Assembly (NCBI GenBank): GCA_964602055.1
Contig: CAZRPU010000015.1
Location: 1 to 36,091, forward strand
DNA from: JACPLA01 sp964602055
GTDB taxonomy: Bacteria; Bacteroidota; Ignavibacteria; UBA10030
Direction of reading: 5' to 3'
Length of the DNA stretch: 36,091 nucleotides
Part shown: positions 1 through 8,442 of the stretch, piece after piece
How the letters are laid out: every line of letters starts with the position of its first letter
Numbering within the stretch: position 1 is the stretch's first letter
Program-made: the position numbers and the translations under genes
Notes under the pieces: model-generated
What the model saw: only the letters and a program-made list of their open reading frames with translations
Told to the model about the DNA's origin: nothing
The model's database searches: none

Positions 1-2
1 TT

Positions 3-710
3 TCTCTCTGGCGTACAAACAGGATATCACCTGTCCGTTTTGTGTTTGATAAGGCCCTCTTCCGCGAGATGTTTTCCTACGGCGTCCGGTCGTACGTCAC
101 CAGCTTTCTCATGTTCCTCGTCCTCAGGGTCAACATCTTCCTCATCAATGTTCTCCTGGGTGAGGGCGAGGCGGGTATTTTTTCCGTCACCATGCAGATC
201 ACCGATGTCCTCTACCTCATACCCGTCACCCTGGGCCTGATTCTCTTTCCCAAGGTTTCTGCCGACCGGCTCGACAAAGGACACCTCTCGTCGAAGGTTT
301 TTCGGTTCTCGCTTGTGATCATGACGCTTGTCTGTCTGGTTCTGGCCGCTGCCGGCGGTCCGATCATTCTCCTGCTCTTTGGAGAACCGTTTCGCGGGGC
401 CATTGAGCCGCTCTACTGGTTTCTTCCCGGGATGGTGGCTCTCTCGCTTGTCACGATTCTCAACAACGATCTCTCGGCACGAGGGATTCCCGCTATCGTC
501 ATTGTTTCCCCTGCCTGCGGCCTCGCCCTCTCTGTAGCAATCAACCTTCTCTTCCTTCCGACGATCGGCATTTCCGCTGCATCGATCGGGTCCAGTGCAG
601 CCTTTCTTCTGATGCTCATCATGCTCTCCATTCATTTTCGAAAGAGGCTTGGCCTCCGCTGGACGGACTTGTTCCTTCCAAACATCCGGGATTTCAAGCC
701 GTCTCTCTGA
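3..710 (+). CDS. Polysaccharide flippase, C-terminal part (left edge truncated)
   Basis: The reading frame is open from the window edge (first full codon at 3) to a TGA at 708-710, giving about 235 residues with no start inside the window. Several long hydrophobic segments alternate with short basic loops, as in the C-terminal half of MOP-superfamily (Wzx/MATE-like) flippases, whose usual length is 420-500 residues. The stretch FSYGVRSYVTSFLMFLVLRV followed by a helix and a small loop resembles the start of the second transmembrane bundle in Wzx proteins. The family moves lipid-linked oligosaccharide units across the inner membrane. The glycosyltransferases downstream fit that role. A GTG at 42 could be read as a start, but the frame stays open upstream, so the gene is simply cut. 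The substrate cannot be inferred. Confidence 0.8.
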   Translation, partial: SLWRTNRISPVRFVFDKALFREMFSYGVRSYVTSFLMFLVLRVNIFLINVLLGEGEAGIFSVTMQITDVLYLIPVTLGLILFPKVSADRLDKGHLSSKVFRFSLVIMTLVCLVLAAAGGPIILLLFGEPFRGAIEPLYWFLPGMVALSLVTILNNDLSARGIPAIVIVSPACGLALSVAINLLFLPTIGISAASIGSSAAFLLMLIMLSIHFRKRLGLRWTDLFLPNIRDFKPSL

Positions 711-768
711 TACGGCTCTGGATTTTCGGAAGAATCTCGCTTACCTTCTGTCGGCTCTTTCCTCGTCT

Positions 769-793
769 AAACCTCCGATAATCGTCGGTTTTT
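769..793 (+). terminator. Possible Rho-independent terminator or leader hairpin
   Basis: AAACC at 769-773 pairs with GGTTT at 787-791. Inside it, CGA at 776-778 pairs with TCG at 782-784 across a symmetric 2x2 internal loop and a 3-nt apex. The right arm runs into five T (789-793). It lies about 60 bp after the flippase stop and just before the Shine-Dalgarno of the next gene, so it could end the flippase transcript or attenuate the next one. The stem is short, so this is tentative. Confidence 0.35.
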
Positions 794-806
794 CCATGGA
801 GCTGGC

Positions 807-1847
807 ATGCGGGCACCCGGAAGCACCAGGGGTCGCAAAAGAGCGAATCCTCTTCAAAAAACCGTTGCAGAACCTTCGAAGCTTGCGGCGGAGTGGCTTC
901 CCCACCGTCTCGCTTTCTATCTCCTCCTGATTCTGGAGGCTGCCCTCCTCTGGAACACCTGGTGGGGCGATCCGCTGATCTACCTTTCGTTTGTCCGGAA
1001 TCCTCTCAACGGCGGGGAGCTTTCGGCTGCCTTTACCTCTCCGGTTTGGATGTCATTGACCTTGCTGACGTTTGGAAACCCTCTTGTATTCCGTCTTCTG
1101 GCCTTTGCTGCAAGTCTGGCGGCTCTGCGAGCGTCCTTCGACGGCTCCGGCGGAGAAAACGAGATCATCAAGGCCTCTTTGATTTTTCCCCTCCTCTCGT
1201 ACGGGCTGATGGGGTACGAAACGGCGTTGGCTGTTCTTTTAGTCCTGAAAATCAAAGATTGGAAATACGCCAGCGTCCTGCTTCCCCTTGTCCGGCCGGA
1301 GGCGATCTTCATCTCTCTCTTTGCCCGCCGGGATATGTGGAAAGAGATCGTCGGAGCGTTGGGGCTCTGGCTTCTGATCACGTTTACTTTCTTCGGGACT
1401 CCCAGTTCCATCCTCTCCCGGGCGGGTAACCTTGACATCCGCTACCTTGCAACCTATTGGACATTCGCCGTCCTGCTGCTGAAAGTACCCGCCAGGTTTA
1501 CCCTCGTTGTACTCTTCCTTGCTGCAGGACTTCCTCTCCGTGAAGTCGGTTGGGCAAACCGCGAACGGGCCAAGGGCTACGATTTCGACATTATCACATT
1601 GAAAGAACAGGCAGAAACCATCAATGGTTCTGCCCCGATGGGCGCCACTCTTCTCGTGAACGAAATTCAGATCCGCTACCATCTCCGCCGTGACATCACG
1701 GTCAAGTCCAGGGACGGGCTGATGAGAACCAGAAAAGAACCGACCATTGCTCTTGTGACAGACCGCGACGGAGAGCCCCGCGGGAACGGAATCTCGTGGG
1801 AAATCAACCGGCCGGGATTTGTTCACTGGGTCGAATACCGACGGTGA
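807..1847 (+). CDS. Compact GT-C-like membrane glycosyltransferase (putative)
   Basis: A 346-residue integral membrane protein. The ATG at 807 follows GGAG at 797-800 with a 6-nt spacer. Several landmarks match, in order, those of bacterial GT-C (RgtA/ArnT-related) proteins: an acidic/Tyr first loop (GDPLIYLSFVRN, family type DDAYIYLRYARN), SPVW (family SPLW), MGYETALAVLL (family GMETALFAL) and LVRPEAIF (family LTRPEGLL). In that family these lie in the lipid-linked-sugar-binding N-terminal half. The protein is shorter than typical members (450-550 residues), having few helices after the RPE motif and a C-terminal soluble tail of about 90 residues. The DD pair of the first loop is only partly kept. 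GT-C membership is inferred from motif order; activity and substrate are unknown. Confidence 0.55.
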   Translation: MRAPGSTRGRKRANPLQKTVAEPSKLAAEWLPHRLAFYLLLILEAALLWNTWWGDPLIYLSFVRNPLNGGELSAAFTSPVWMSLTLLTFGNPLVFRLLAFAASLAALRASFDGSGGENEIIKASLIFPLLSYGLMGYETALAVLLVLKIKDWKYASVLLPLVRPEAIFISLFARRDMWKEIVGALGLWLLITFTFFGTPSSILSRAGNLDIRYLATYWTFAVLLLKVPARFTLVVLFLAAGLPLREVGWANRERAKGYDFDIITLKEQAETINGSAPMGATLLVNEIQIRYHLRRDITVKSRDGLMRTRKEPTIALVTDRDGEPRGNGISWEINRPGFVHWVEYRR

Positions 1848-1885
1848 ATCATCATGATCGACGCTCCCCGGTATTGTTGACGCGA

Positions 1886-2725
1886 ATGAAATCAAAGACA
1901 ATCAAAGCCAGAACCATTGAGCACTGGACGAATGTCCCGATCGGCTCACAAACAACCGGGTTTCGGTCGGACGCCGACCCGTTTTCCACAGAGTATTTTG
2001 AGGACCACGCGCGATTTCGTTATGAAGTCTATTCACCGTGGCTGCGGGATGTCGCGCGCTTCGACCAGTACCGCGGCAAAAAGCTGCTCGAGGTCGGATG
2101 CGGCATGGGGACGGATCTGCTCCAATACGCCCGGGGCGGTGCCGTCGTCACCGGCCTCGATCTGACGCTCCATCATCTGGAACTTGCCTGCAAGCGGTTC
2201 GGCCTTTTTCGTCAATCCGGAACTTTTGTGAACGGCGATGCAGAGCGGCTTCCTTTTCCTGATCAGTCTTTCGATTTTGTCTTTTCCAATGGCGTGCTCC
2301 ATCATACCCCCGACACGCAAAGAGCCGTCGAAGAAATCCACAGAGTGCTGAAGCCGGGAGGCGAAACGCTCATTCTGTTATATCACAAGAATTCCCTCAC
2401 GTACTATTTGCAGATTCTCCTCAGGAGCGGGACGAGGCGTTTTGCAGGCAGGCTGTTGCGCGGCCGGAATCCGTTTACGCTTTCCCCTGCGTCTGTTCTT
2501 TCCGCCAGTACGGACGGAGAAACAAATCCGCTGACGAAGGTCTATTCGCGGGCCGAAGGGCTGCGCCTGATGCGGTCCTTTCCGCGGGTAACAGCCGAAA
2601 TCTTCCATCTCCACAAGGGGGATTTCCCCCTGAGCAGGTTGTTTCCCGAAAACGTTCTTCAACGGCTCTCCAAGAGTGTCGGATGGTACCTCGTGCTGAG
2701 AGGCTTCAAGGGAACGGCCTCATGA
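1886..2725 (+). CDS. Class I SAM-dependent methyltransferase (first of a tandem pair)
   Basis: A 279-residue soluble Rossmann-fold methyltransferase of the Methyltransf_11 type. Motif I is LLEVGCGMGTDLLQYA. An acidic residue ends strand 2 (TGLDLT), and the post-strand-4 segment is FSNGVLHHTPDTQRAVEEI, followed by RVLKPGGETLILLYHKNS. The ATG at 1886 was chosen because the in-frame GTG at 1796 lies inside the preceding gene and would add a non-conserved tail; no strong Shine-Dalgarno is visible. The gene ends in an ATGA overlap with a close paralogue. Such enzymes in polysaccharide clusters usually methylate sugar or lipid-carrier intermediates, but the substrate is unknown here. Confidence 0.8.
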   Translation: MKSKTIKARTIEHWTNVPIGSQTTGFRSDADPFSTEYFEDHARFRYEVYSPWLRDVARFDQYRGKKLLEVGCGMGTDLLQYARGGAVVTGLDLTLHHLELACKRFGLFRQSGTFVNGDAERLPFPDQSFDFVFSNGVLHHTPDTQRAVEEIHRVLKPGGETLILLYHKNSLTYYLQILLRSGTRRFAGRLLRGRNPFTLSPASVLSASTDGETNPLTKVYSRAEGLRLMRSFPRVTAEIFHLHKGDFPLSRLFPENVLQRLSKSVGWYLVLRGFKGTAS

Positions 2726-3534
2726 CCACACAAACTCAGCAATCCGCAGCAGGGGTGAAAGAAGATGTCAGGAATTACTGGGATTCCCATCCGTGCGGCA
2801 CGCAATTCACACATCTCGCATGGGGCTCGCAGGAATTCTTCGATGAGGTTGAACGCTTTCGATACAGCATTCATCCCTTCATGGAGAAAGCCATTCGCTT
2901 TCACCAGTACGCAGGGAAATCAATCCTCGAGGTCGGCTGCGGGCTTGGAACGGACTTGGTTCAATTTGCCAGGGCGGGAGCAGCGGTGACGGGAGTGGAT
3001 CTTACTCCGAACAGCATCGACCTCGTGAAGAAACGCTTTGCACTGGCCGGTTTGCAGGGCCGCGCCCTCGTTGCGGACGCGGAGAACCTTCCTTTCTCCG
3101 CCGGGGAATTCGACGTTGTCTACTCCTTCGGGGTGCTGCATCACACGCCCGACACGCAAAAGGCCATCGATGAAGTCTTCAGAGTGCTCAAGCCGGGCGG
3201 GGAGGCCGTGATCATGCTCTATCATAAGCATTCCATCCACATGCTTGCCGGCATTCCGCTGTTTGCCCTGTATCGCCTGTTCCGCTCCGGGCAAAGCACG
3301 CACAGTGCGGGACTTGTCGGCGATTGGATCCGCATCTACGACGGTTCCGAAAATCCCCTCGGGAAAGCATATTCGAAGAGCGAGGTCCGCACGATGTTCC
3401 GGCGTTTTCACTCTCTTGAATTTGCACTCTTCGACCCCATACGGCGGCGTTTTCCCCTGTTTCTCAACCGCATCAATCAGAAGCTCTTTGCCCCATGGCT
3501 GGGATTTTATCTACTTCTTCGAGCGACCAAATGA
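2722..3534 (+). CDS. Class I SAM-dependent methyltransferase (second of a tandem pair)
   Basis: A 270-residue paralogue of the preceding methyltransferase, starting at an ATG that overlaps its stop (ATGA, 2722-2725). The same signatures recur: ILEVGCGLGTDLVQFA, TGVDLTPNSIDLV, FGVLHHTPDTQKAIDEV and RVLKPGGEAVIMLYHKHS. A shared C-terminal segment reads ENPLGKAYSKSEV here and TNPLTKVYSRAEG in the first copy. The N-terminal YWDSHPCGTQF is characteristic of this subgroup and is more divergent in the first copy. The pair presumably arose by tandem duplication and acts on related substrates. The substrate is not deducible. Confidence 0.82.
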   Translation: MTTQTQQSAAGVKEDVRNYWDSHPCGTQFTHLAWGSQEFFDEVERFRYSIHPFMEKAIRFHQYAGKSILEVGCGLGTDLVQFARAGAAVTGVDLTPNSIDLVKKRFALAGLQGRALVADAENLPFSAGEFDVVYSFGVLHHTPDTQKAIDEVFRVLKPGGEAVIMLYHKHSIHMLAGIPLFALYRLFRSGQSTHSAGLVGDWIRIYDGSENPLGKAYSKSEVRTMFRRFHSLEFALFDPIRRRFPLFLNRINQKLFAPWLGFYLLLRATK

Positions 3535-3571
3535 GCTCCGCCTTCCTTTCAGCTTCCAGAGGCCTCTTCCT

Positions 3572-3988
3572 GTGAAAAGGAATGGCGTTCTCATCGTTTT
3601 TTCCGGAGACCCGAGGAAGATTGAAGACGTGTTCCAACGCGTTTCCGGCGCAGAGAAAGCGACAACGATACTCCTCGATGAACGAGCCATCAGTGAAGGC
3701 GGCAGAATGATCAAGGCTCTCCGCGGCCGGCGGGCGCAATATGCCGCATGCGGATGCAGGGATTTGTCTCTCCAGAGATATCAGTTCTTCATCAAGCTCT
3801 TTCTGCTGATGACGCCGGCCGATGGACGGTGGCTTGTCGATCAAGGCGGCGGAACGCTTTCCGTTCACTGGCTCTCCTTTCTCCGGAAGGACGTTCCCTT
3901 CTTTCTGTGGGAAGTCTCGGCCAGCGCTCTGACGCTCCTCTTCTCATTCTTCCATCTGGTTCTTCTGAGAATGCGCGGATCGTCATGA
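3572..3988 (+). CDS. Unrecognised small protein with a C-terminal membrane helix
   Basis: A 138-residue protein in the frame that fills the space between the methyltransferase and the GT4 gene. No ATG lies in this frame after the upstream stop. I chose the GTG at 3572, preceded by AGAGG at about 3557-3561, so the start is uncertain. The N-terminal VLIVFSGDPRKIEDVF looks like an alpha/beta nucleotide- or sugar-binding strand-turn-helix. The middle is basic (KALRGRRAQY, SLQRYQFFIKLFLL), and a helix near residues 113-132 (SASALTLLFSFFHLVLLRM) could anchor it in the membrane. It ends in an ATGA overlap with the glycosyltransferase at 3985. I cannot assign a family; a partner or activator of a glycosyltransferase is only a guess from position. 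Confidence 0.55.
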   Translation: MKRNGVLIVFSGDPRKIEDVFQRVSGAEKATTILLDERAISEGGRMIKALRGRRAQYAACGCRDLSLQRYQFFIKLFLLMTPADGRWLVDQGGGTLSVHWLSFLRKDVPFFLWEVSASALTLLFSFFHLVLLRMRGSS

Positions 3989-5166
3989 AAGTTCTCTTCC
4001 TCCGAACCGATTTTTACGGCCCGCTTTTCGTGGGGGGCTCGTTTACCCACACTCGGGGATTTCTGAACGGCCTGGAGGACTTGGGCCACGACTACCTTGC
4101 AGTCTCGAGCGGTGAGCTGCCGGTGGATGAAAGCAGGCAGGTCACCATCCCGTATTCGCCTGCCTATCGGAACCTTCCTGAGGTGTTGTCGATAGCCTAC
4201 AACTATCGTCTGCTCAAGGCTCTTCCCGATATCATCCGCCGTGAACGGCCTGCATTTCTCTATCACCGACACAGTGAATTCAATTTCGCAACTTCTCTGC
4301 TGGCAGAAGAATTCAAGATACCGCTGGTGCTTGAGTTTAACGGATCGGAAGTCTGGGTGAAGCAGCAATGGGGACGATCGTACCTCAAGACCCATCTCAG
4401 GCTCGCCGAAGAGGTTCAGCTCCGCCGTGCAGCCCGCATAGCGGTTGTTTCTGAGGTTATCAGGGATCAGCTTCTGAGTATGGGCATTTCCCCGGAGAAG
4501 ATCGTGGTCAATCCCAACGGAGTCGATCCGGCGCAATTCTCGCCAAAGTTGAATGGAACAGCCGTCCGGAAACGATTGGGCCTCACCGGCAAGCTCGTCG
4601 CATGCTTTGTAGGGACATTTGGCCAATGGCATGGCGTGGAGATTCTCGCCCGGTCCATCAAACCGACCGTGACAAAAGATCCCCGCGTTCATTTTCTCAT
4701 CGTGGGCGACGGGAAGCTTCGTTCGGAAGTTGAGACTATCATCCAACGCGACGGCGTCCGCTCTTCGGTGACGCTGACCGGCTCGGTTCCTCATGAAGAT
4801 ATCCCTTCCTACCTTGCAGCGTCCGATATTCTTCTTTCCCCGCACGTGCACAACGCCGATGGCACCGTCTTTTTCGGTTCTCCCACCAAGCTCTTCGAAT
4901 ATATGGCAGCAGGGAAAGCCATTGTTGCGAGCCCGGTGGGCCAGATCGGAGAAATCATCCGGGACGGGAAGAACGGGGTCCTCATGCAGCACGGAGACCA
5001 TGAAGATCTTGCCGCGAAAATTCTCATGCTCGCACGGAACCGCGGCCAGCGCGCCCGACTTGGCCGGTCGGCGAGGACCGATGCCGTGCGGAAATTCTCG
5101 TGGAAGCAAAACGCTTCCCGCATCATCGAGTCGGTTCGCCCTCTTCTCAGGAAGGAACAACGATGA
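3985..5166 (+). CDS. Glycosyltransferase family 4
   Basis: A 393-residue GT-B-fold enzyme starting at MKVLFLRTDFYGPLFVGGS. The glycine-rich N-terminal loop, HRHSEFN and LEFNGSEVWV belong to the acceptor domain. Then VVNPNGVDPAQFSP leads into the C-terminal domain with VACFVGTFGQWHGVEIL, LIVGDGKLRSEVE and the donor-site GSPTKLFEYMAAGKAIVAS, whose Glu is the conserved E of the EX7E motif. It is of normal GT4 length and has no membrane helix. The ATG at 3985 overlaps the upstream stop; longer in-frame starts would lie inside the upstream gene. It presumably transfers an activated sugar in the cytoplasm during repeat-unit assembly. Donor and acceptor are unknown. Confidence 0.88.
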   Translation: MKVLFLRTDFYGPLFVGGSFTHTRGFLNGLEDLGHDYLAVSSGELPVDESRQVTIPYSPAYRNLPEVLSIAYNYRLLKALPDIIRRERPAFLYHRHSEFNFATSLLAEEFKIPLVLEFNGSEVWVKQQWGRSYLKTHLRLAEEVQLRRAARIAVVSEVIRDQLLSMGISPEKIVVNPNGVDPAQFSPKLNGTAVRKRLGLTGKLVACFVGTFGQWHGVEILARSIKPTVTKDPRVHFLIVGDGKLRSEVETIIQRDGVRSSVTLTGSVPHEDIPSYLAASDILLSPHVHNADGTVFFGSPTKLFEYMAAGKAIVASPVGQIGEIIRDGKNGVLMQHGDHEDLAAKILMLARNRGQRARLGRSARTDAVRKFSWKQNASRIIESVRPLLRKEQR

Positions 5167-7148
5167 ACCTTCCTCCCCTCCGGCGAATTCCCTCCGCTCT
5201 TTTGTACAAGAAGATCCGTCCGGCGGTGTGGAACCTTCTTCTGCAGAAGAGGATGCACACGGCGAGCGATGAGAAGTTCTTCCGATCGATGGGCTGGAGC
5301 AGCGGGCCGGCGGAGTTCGTCGATCACGTGCATGCGAAGAACCGGCACCGTTTCTTTTTTCATCCGAGAAACAGAAAGGACTTTTTCCTCAATCTTTTGA
5401 CGACGTCGCAGCCGTACGACTCGATCTTGGAAGAGGCCGAACTCGTTCTGGCAAACCGTTTTCAGACTCTCGGATCGCCGCTCACGGAACTCGGGGACCC
5501 ACTTCGCTGGCAGCTCGATTTCAAAAGCGGAAAGGAGTGGGAACTTGCGCCCTCCCGTACGCTCGATATCCTGGATCTGAAGAATCCTTCCGACGTAAAG
5601 GTCCCCTGGGAACTCAGCAGGTTTCATCAGGTATGGTGGCTGGGAAAGGCATCCTGGCTGACCGGGAACATGCAATACGCTGAGAAATTCAAAAGCCTTG
5701 TCGATCATTGGATAGCATCGAATCCTGTCGGCTATGGAGTGAACTGGGCGATCGCCATGGAGGCTGCCATTCGATCCTGCAATTGGATCGCGGGATATTA
5801 CTTCTTCTGCGAATCCACCGCTCTTTCCAAGGACTTCTGGATTCGTTTCTTCCGGTCGCTTCTCACCCATGGACGTTTTATCGAGTCCCACCTTGAGTAT
5901 GCCCGTGTCAACGGAAACCATTTTCTTTCGAATGTTGTCGGCCTCATCTTCCTGGGAATGTTTTTTCGGGACCTTCCGATCGGAAAGCGTTGGCTCGATT
6001 GGGGTGTCGCGAGGCTTCAACAGGAAATGCAGGAACAGGTGTACGACGATGGCGTCAATCATGAGAAATCAACGGCCTACCACCGCCTCGTCCTTGAGTT
6101 TTTCCAGGCCGCTTCCATTCTCTGCCAACAGAACAACATCCCGCTCTCTCAGGATTTTCTGCAGCGGCTCGAGCTCATGACGGAATTTGTTCAGCAGTAC
6201 ACGCGCCCCGACGGGAGCATTCCCAATGTCGGCGATGCCGACGACGGACGGCTTTTTCGCGTTTCAATGAATCAGGAGATCAACGATCATCGGCACGCTT
6301 TGTCGGTTGGCGCGATACAATTCGGTCGGGCTGATTTCAAGGCGACCGCAGGCCGATTTGACCAGGATGCCCTCTGGTATTATGGGGGCGAGGGGTTTGA
6401 ACGCCATCAACTTCTCGGCCAGGGCGTCGTTGATCCCCGCTCCCGGTCATTTGCCTTGGGGGGATTCCACACGCTCCACTCACGTTCTGCCCATCTCTTC
6501 CTTGATACGGGCGACATTGGAATGCGGGGCCGCGGCGGCCACGGCCACAACGACACCCTCAGCTTTGAACTTTGGATTGCCGGCGCGCCTTTTGTGGTCG
6601 ATTCCGGCACATATTCCTACACGTTTGACAAAGCTTCACGGCAGAAATTCAGAAGCATTGCTGCACACAATACCATCTGCGTCGACGGCGTCGAGCCCGC
6701 AATTTTTGATTCGCTCTGGTCCATCAAGGCAGATACGACACGTCCCAAAGTCCTGAGTTCCAACTTCTCTGACGACGGGGATTTCATCACGGCAGAATAT
6801 CAGTGCGCCCCGGGCATCCTTCACCGGCGAGCCCTCGAAATGGCCAGGAAACAATTCCGCCTTCTTGTGCATGACACGATCTCCGGTACCGGTGTCCATC
6901 GGGTAAGCAGTCGTCTGTATTTTCACCCTTCCTGTTCCGTCAGCATCACTGATGATGTGACGTGCCGGGTCCGCGGCTCCGTCGGCACACTGACGATCAA
7001 GTCAAGCCTCGGCCCTATGAAGTGTATCGATTCGTTCTTTTCCCCGAGCTACGGAACAAAAATTCCCAATTCCGGACTCGAGATTTCGATCGAAGCTCAT
7101 CTTCCCTTAACCCTTTCGATGGAGTTCAGCTTTGAGCCGGCCGCGTAA
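5163..7148 (+). CDS. Heparinase II/III-type polysaccharide lyase
   Basis: A 661-residue protein starting in an ATGA overlap with the GT4 gene. The N-terminal half is an all-helical toroid of the alginate-lyase/heparinase II type (VKVPWELSRFHQVWWLGKAS, then NPVGYGVNWAIAMEAAIR and VNGNHFLSNVVGL). The C-terminal beta-sandwich carries the Hepar_II_III signature (GGHGHNDTLSFELWI, FVVDSGTYSY, AHNTICVDG). Candidate catalytic residues are the His/Tyr in NHEKSTAYHRLV and the His/Asp of GHGHND. No signal peptide is visible, so it may act in the cytoplasm or leave by another route. Members of this family are common in exopolysaccharide clusters, where they trim or recycle polymer; that role is inferred. 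Confidence 0.85.
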   Translation: MNLPPLRRIPSALLYKKIRPAVWNLLLQKRMHTASDEKFFRSMGWSSGPAEFVDHVHAKNRHRFFFHPRNRKDFFLNLLTTSQPYDSILEEAELVLANRFQTLGSPLTELGDPLRWQLDFKSGKEWELAPSRTLDILDLKNPSDVKVPWELSRFHQVWWLGKASWLTGNMQYAEKFKSLVDHWIASNPVGYGVNWAIAMEAAIRSCNWIAGYYFFCESTALSKDFWIRFFRSLLTHGRFIESHLEYARVNGNHFLSNVVGLIFLGMFFRDLPIGKRWLDWGVARLQQEMQEQVYDDGVNHEKSTAYHRLVLEFFQAASILCQQNNIPLSQDFLQRLELMTEFVQQYTRPDGSIPNVGDADDGRLFRVSMNQEINDHRHALSVGAIQFGRADFKATAGRFDQDALWYYGGEGFERHQLLGQGVVDPRSRSFALGGFHTLHSRSAHLFLDTGDIGMRGRGGHGHNDTLSFELWIAGAPFVVDSGTYSYTFDKASRQKFRSIAAHNTICVDGVEPAIFDSLWSIKADTTRPKVLSSNFSDDGDFITAEYQCAPGILHRRALEMARKQFRLLVHDTISGTGVHRVSSRLYFHPSCSVSITDDVTCRVRGSVGTLTIKSSLGPMKCIDSFFSPSYGTKIPNSGLEISIEAHLPLTLSMEFSFEPAA

Positions 7149-8442
7149 ATGGATCCTCCTTGTCTCGTGTGCAGTTGGGATCCGTATGGTCGCACTCATG
7201 GTCTTTCCCGGTCCCAACTACTTCGAGGGTATTTCACGATCGTACCTGGAGGTGGCGGAAAATATTCTGGATGGGAAGGGAATAGTAACGCTTGTCGACG
7301 TTGCTCCTGTCTCACAGCCTTCAGCATGGCGCTATGAGCCGTTCATCGATCGGCCGCTGGGATATGTCTTCCTGATTCTCATTCCGCTGGCTCTTGGCGG
7401 AGGTCCTGCAGCGATTCAAGTCCTTCATGTTGCACTCTCGGCTGCCACCGCAGTCATGACGGTGCACGTCGGCCGGAAACTCGGGAGTGAGACCTCGGCA
7501 TGGGTTGCAGGATTCCTCTATGCACTCTGGCCGCTGAGCGCACGCTTCGAAATTGCGGTTCTTCCCGACGCTGTCATGCCCTTTTTCCTTGTTGGGAGTG
7601 TGACACTCTTTCTTGCCGCATCCCAAAAGCCCTCCATGACTCTGCTCTTCGCAACGGGCCTTCTGGCGGGCGTCGCATGCACCATGAGGCCTGATGTTGT
7701 CTTCCTTCCGGCGGTTTTTCTGATTGCAATTGCTCTTCAACGTTCACCGCGGCGGCTTCTCGCGGGAGCCGTTCTGGTTCTGGGGACCGTCACGGTGCTC
7801 GCGGCGCACACCATCCGCAACTACAAGGCAACGCAAGGAAGCGTTGTTCCGCTGGGGCTCGGCAACGGGATAAGCATGTGGGAAGGAATCAGCCAGTTTG
7901 GCGACACTCTGGGCACCGTGTACGGGGATGAACGGATGGCCACGCTGGAGGGATACCGATCATGGGCTTATCCCGACGGAGTGGAGCGCGATCGAAAGAG
8001 GTTCCGGGAAGCGGTGGACATCATTGCCGAACATCCCTGGTGGTATACCACCGTCATGCTTCGCCGGATTCCCGTTCTCCTGACCCCTGATTGGATCATG
8101 ACCCGCGCGTTCGCACCGTCGTATAAGGAATATCGCGATCAATCGGATGAGCACTCTGTGTTATCGTATGTCGTCGACTATCCTCTGGCTTCTGCCATCA
8201 GGGCGTTGCTGATGGTTCTGCAGTACGTTTCGCTGGCGCTCGCGGCCTTGGCTCTTGCGGTAAGACGCGCGGAACCGCTTCTCTGGCTTCCCGGAATGGT
8301 CATTCTTTATTACATTCTCATCCACATTCCAACCAATGCAGAAGCGAGGTACTTCTATCCCGTGATTCCTCTCGTCCTGCTCCTCGCGGCTCAGGGCTGG
8401 GAGCTGCTGCGGGCCCGGCTGCAGATAACACATGCTCGTTAA
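7132..8442 (+). CDS. ArnT/RgtA-like GT-C membrane glycosyltransferase (putative)
   Basis: A 436-residue polytopic membrane protein. The start is a TTG at 7132, supported by GGAG at 7121-7124 with a 7-nt spacer; it overlaps the lyase gene by 17 bp. About ten hydrophobic segments surround a first extracytoplasmic loop (SYLEVAENILDGKG, then RYEPFIDRPLGYVFLILIPL) and a cytoplasmic MRPDVVFLP motif typical of PMT_2/RgtA-like proteins. Family members transfer sugars from polyprenyl-phosphate donors on the periplasmic side. The GT2 enzyme immediately downstream resembles synthases of such donors, so the two may form a donor-synthase/transferase pair. That pairing is an inference from adjacency. Confidence 0.7.
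   Translation: MSRPRKWILLVSCAVGIRMVALMVFPGPNYFEGISRSYLEVAENILDGKGIVTLVDVAPVSQPSAWRYEPFIDRPLGYVFLILIPLALGGGPAAIQVLHVALSAATAVMTVHVGRKLGSETSAWVAGFLYALWPLSARFEIAVLPDAVMPFFLVGSVTLFLAASQKPSMTLLFATGLLAGVACTMRPDVVFLPAVFLIAIALQRSPRRLLAGAVLVLGTVTVLAAHTIRNYKATQGSVVPLGLGNGISMWEGISQFGDTLGTVYGDERMATLEGYRSWAYPDGVERDRKRFREAVDIIAEHPWWYTTVMLRRIPVLLTPDWIMTRAFAPSYKEYRDQSDEHSVLSYVVDYPLASAIRALLMVLQYVSLALAALALAVRRAEPLLWLPGMVILYYILIHIPTNAEARYFYPVIPLVLLLAAQGWELLRARLQITHAR

Noticed and set aside
649..930. Plus-strand frame bridging the flippase and GT-C-like genes
   Set aside because: It overlaps both real genes, has no domain or signal sequence, and is rich in residues expected from an out-of-frame reading.
3865..6062. 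Long open frames on the minus strand opposite the GT4 and lyase genes
   Set aside because: They lie antisense to genes with clear family motifs, show no recognisable domains and have compositions typical of shadow frames in GC-rich DNA.
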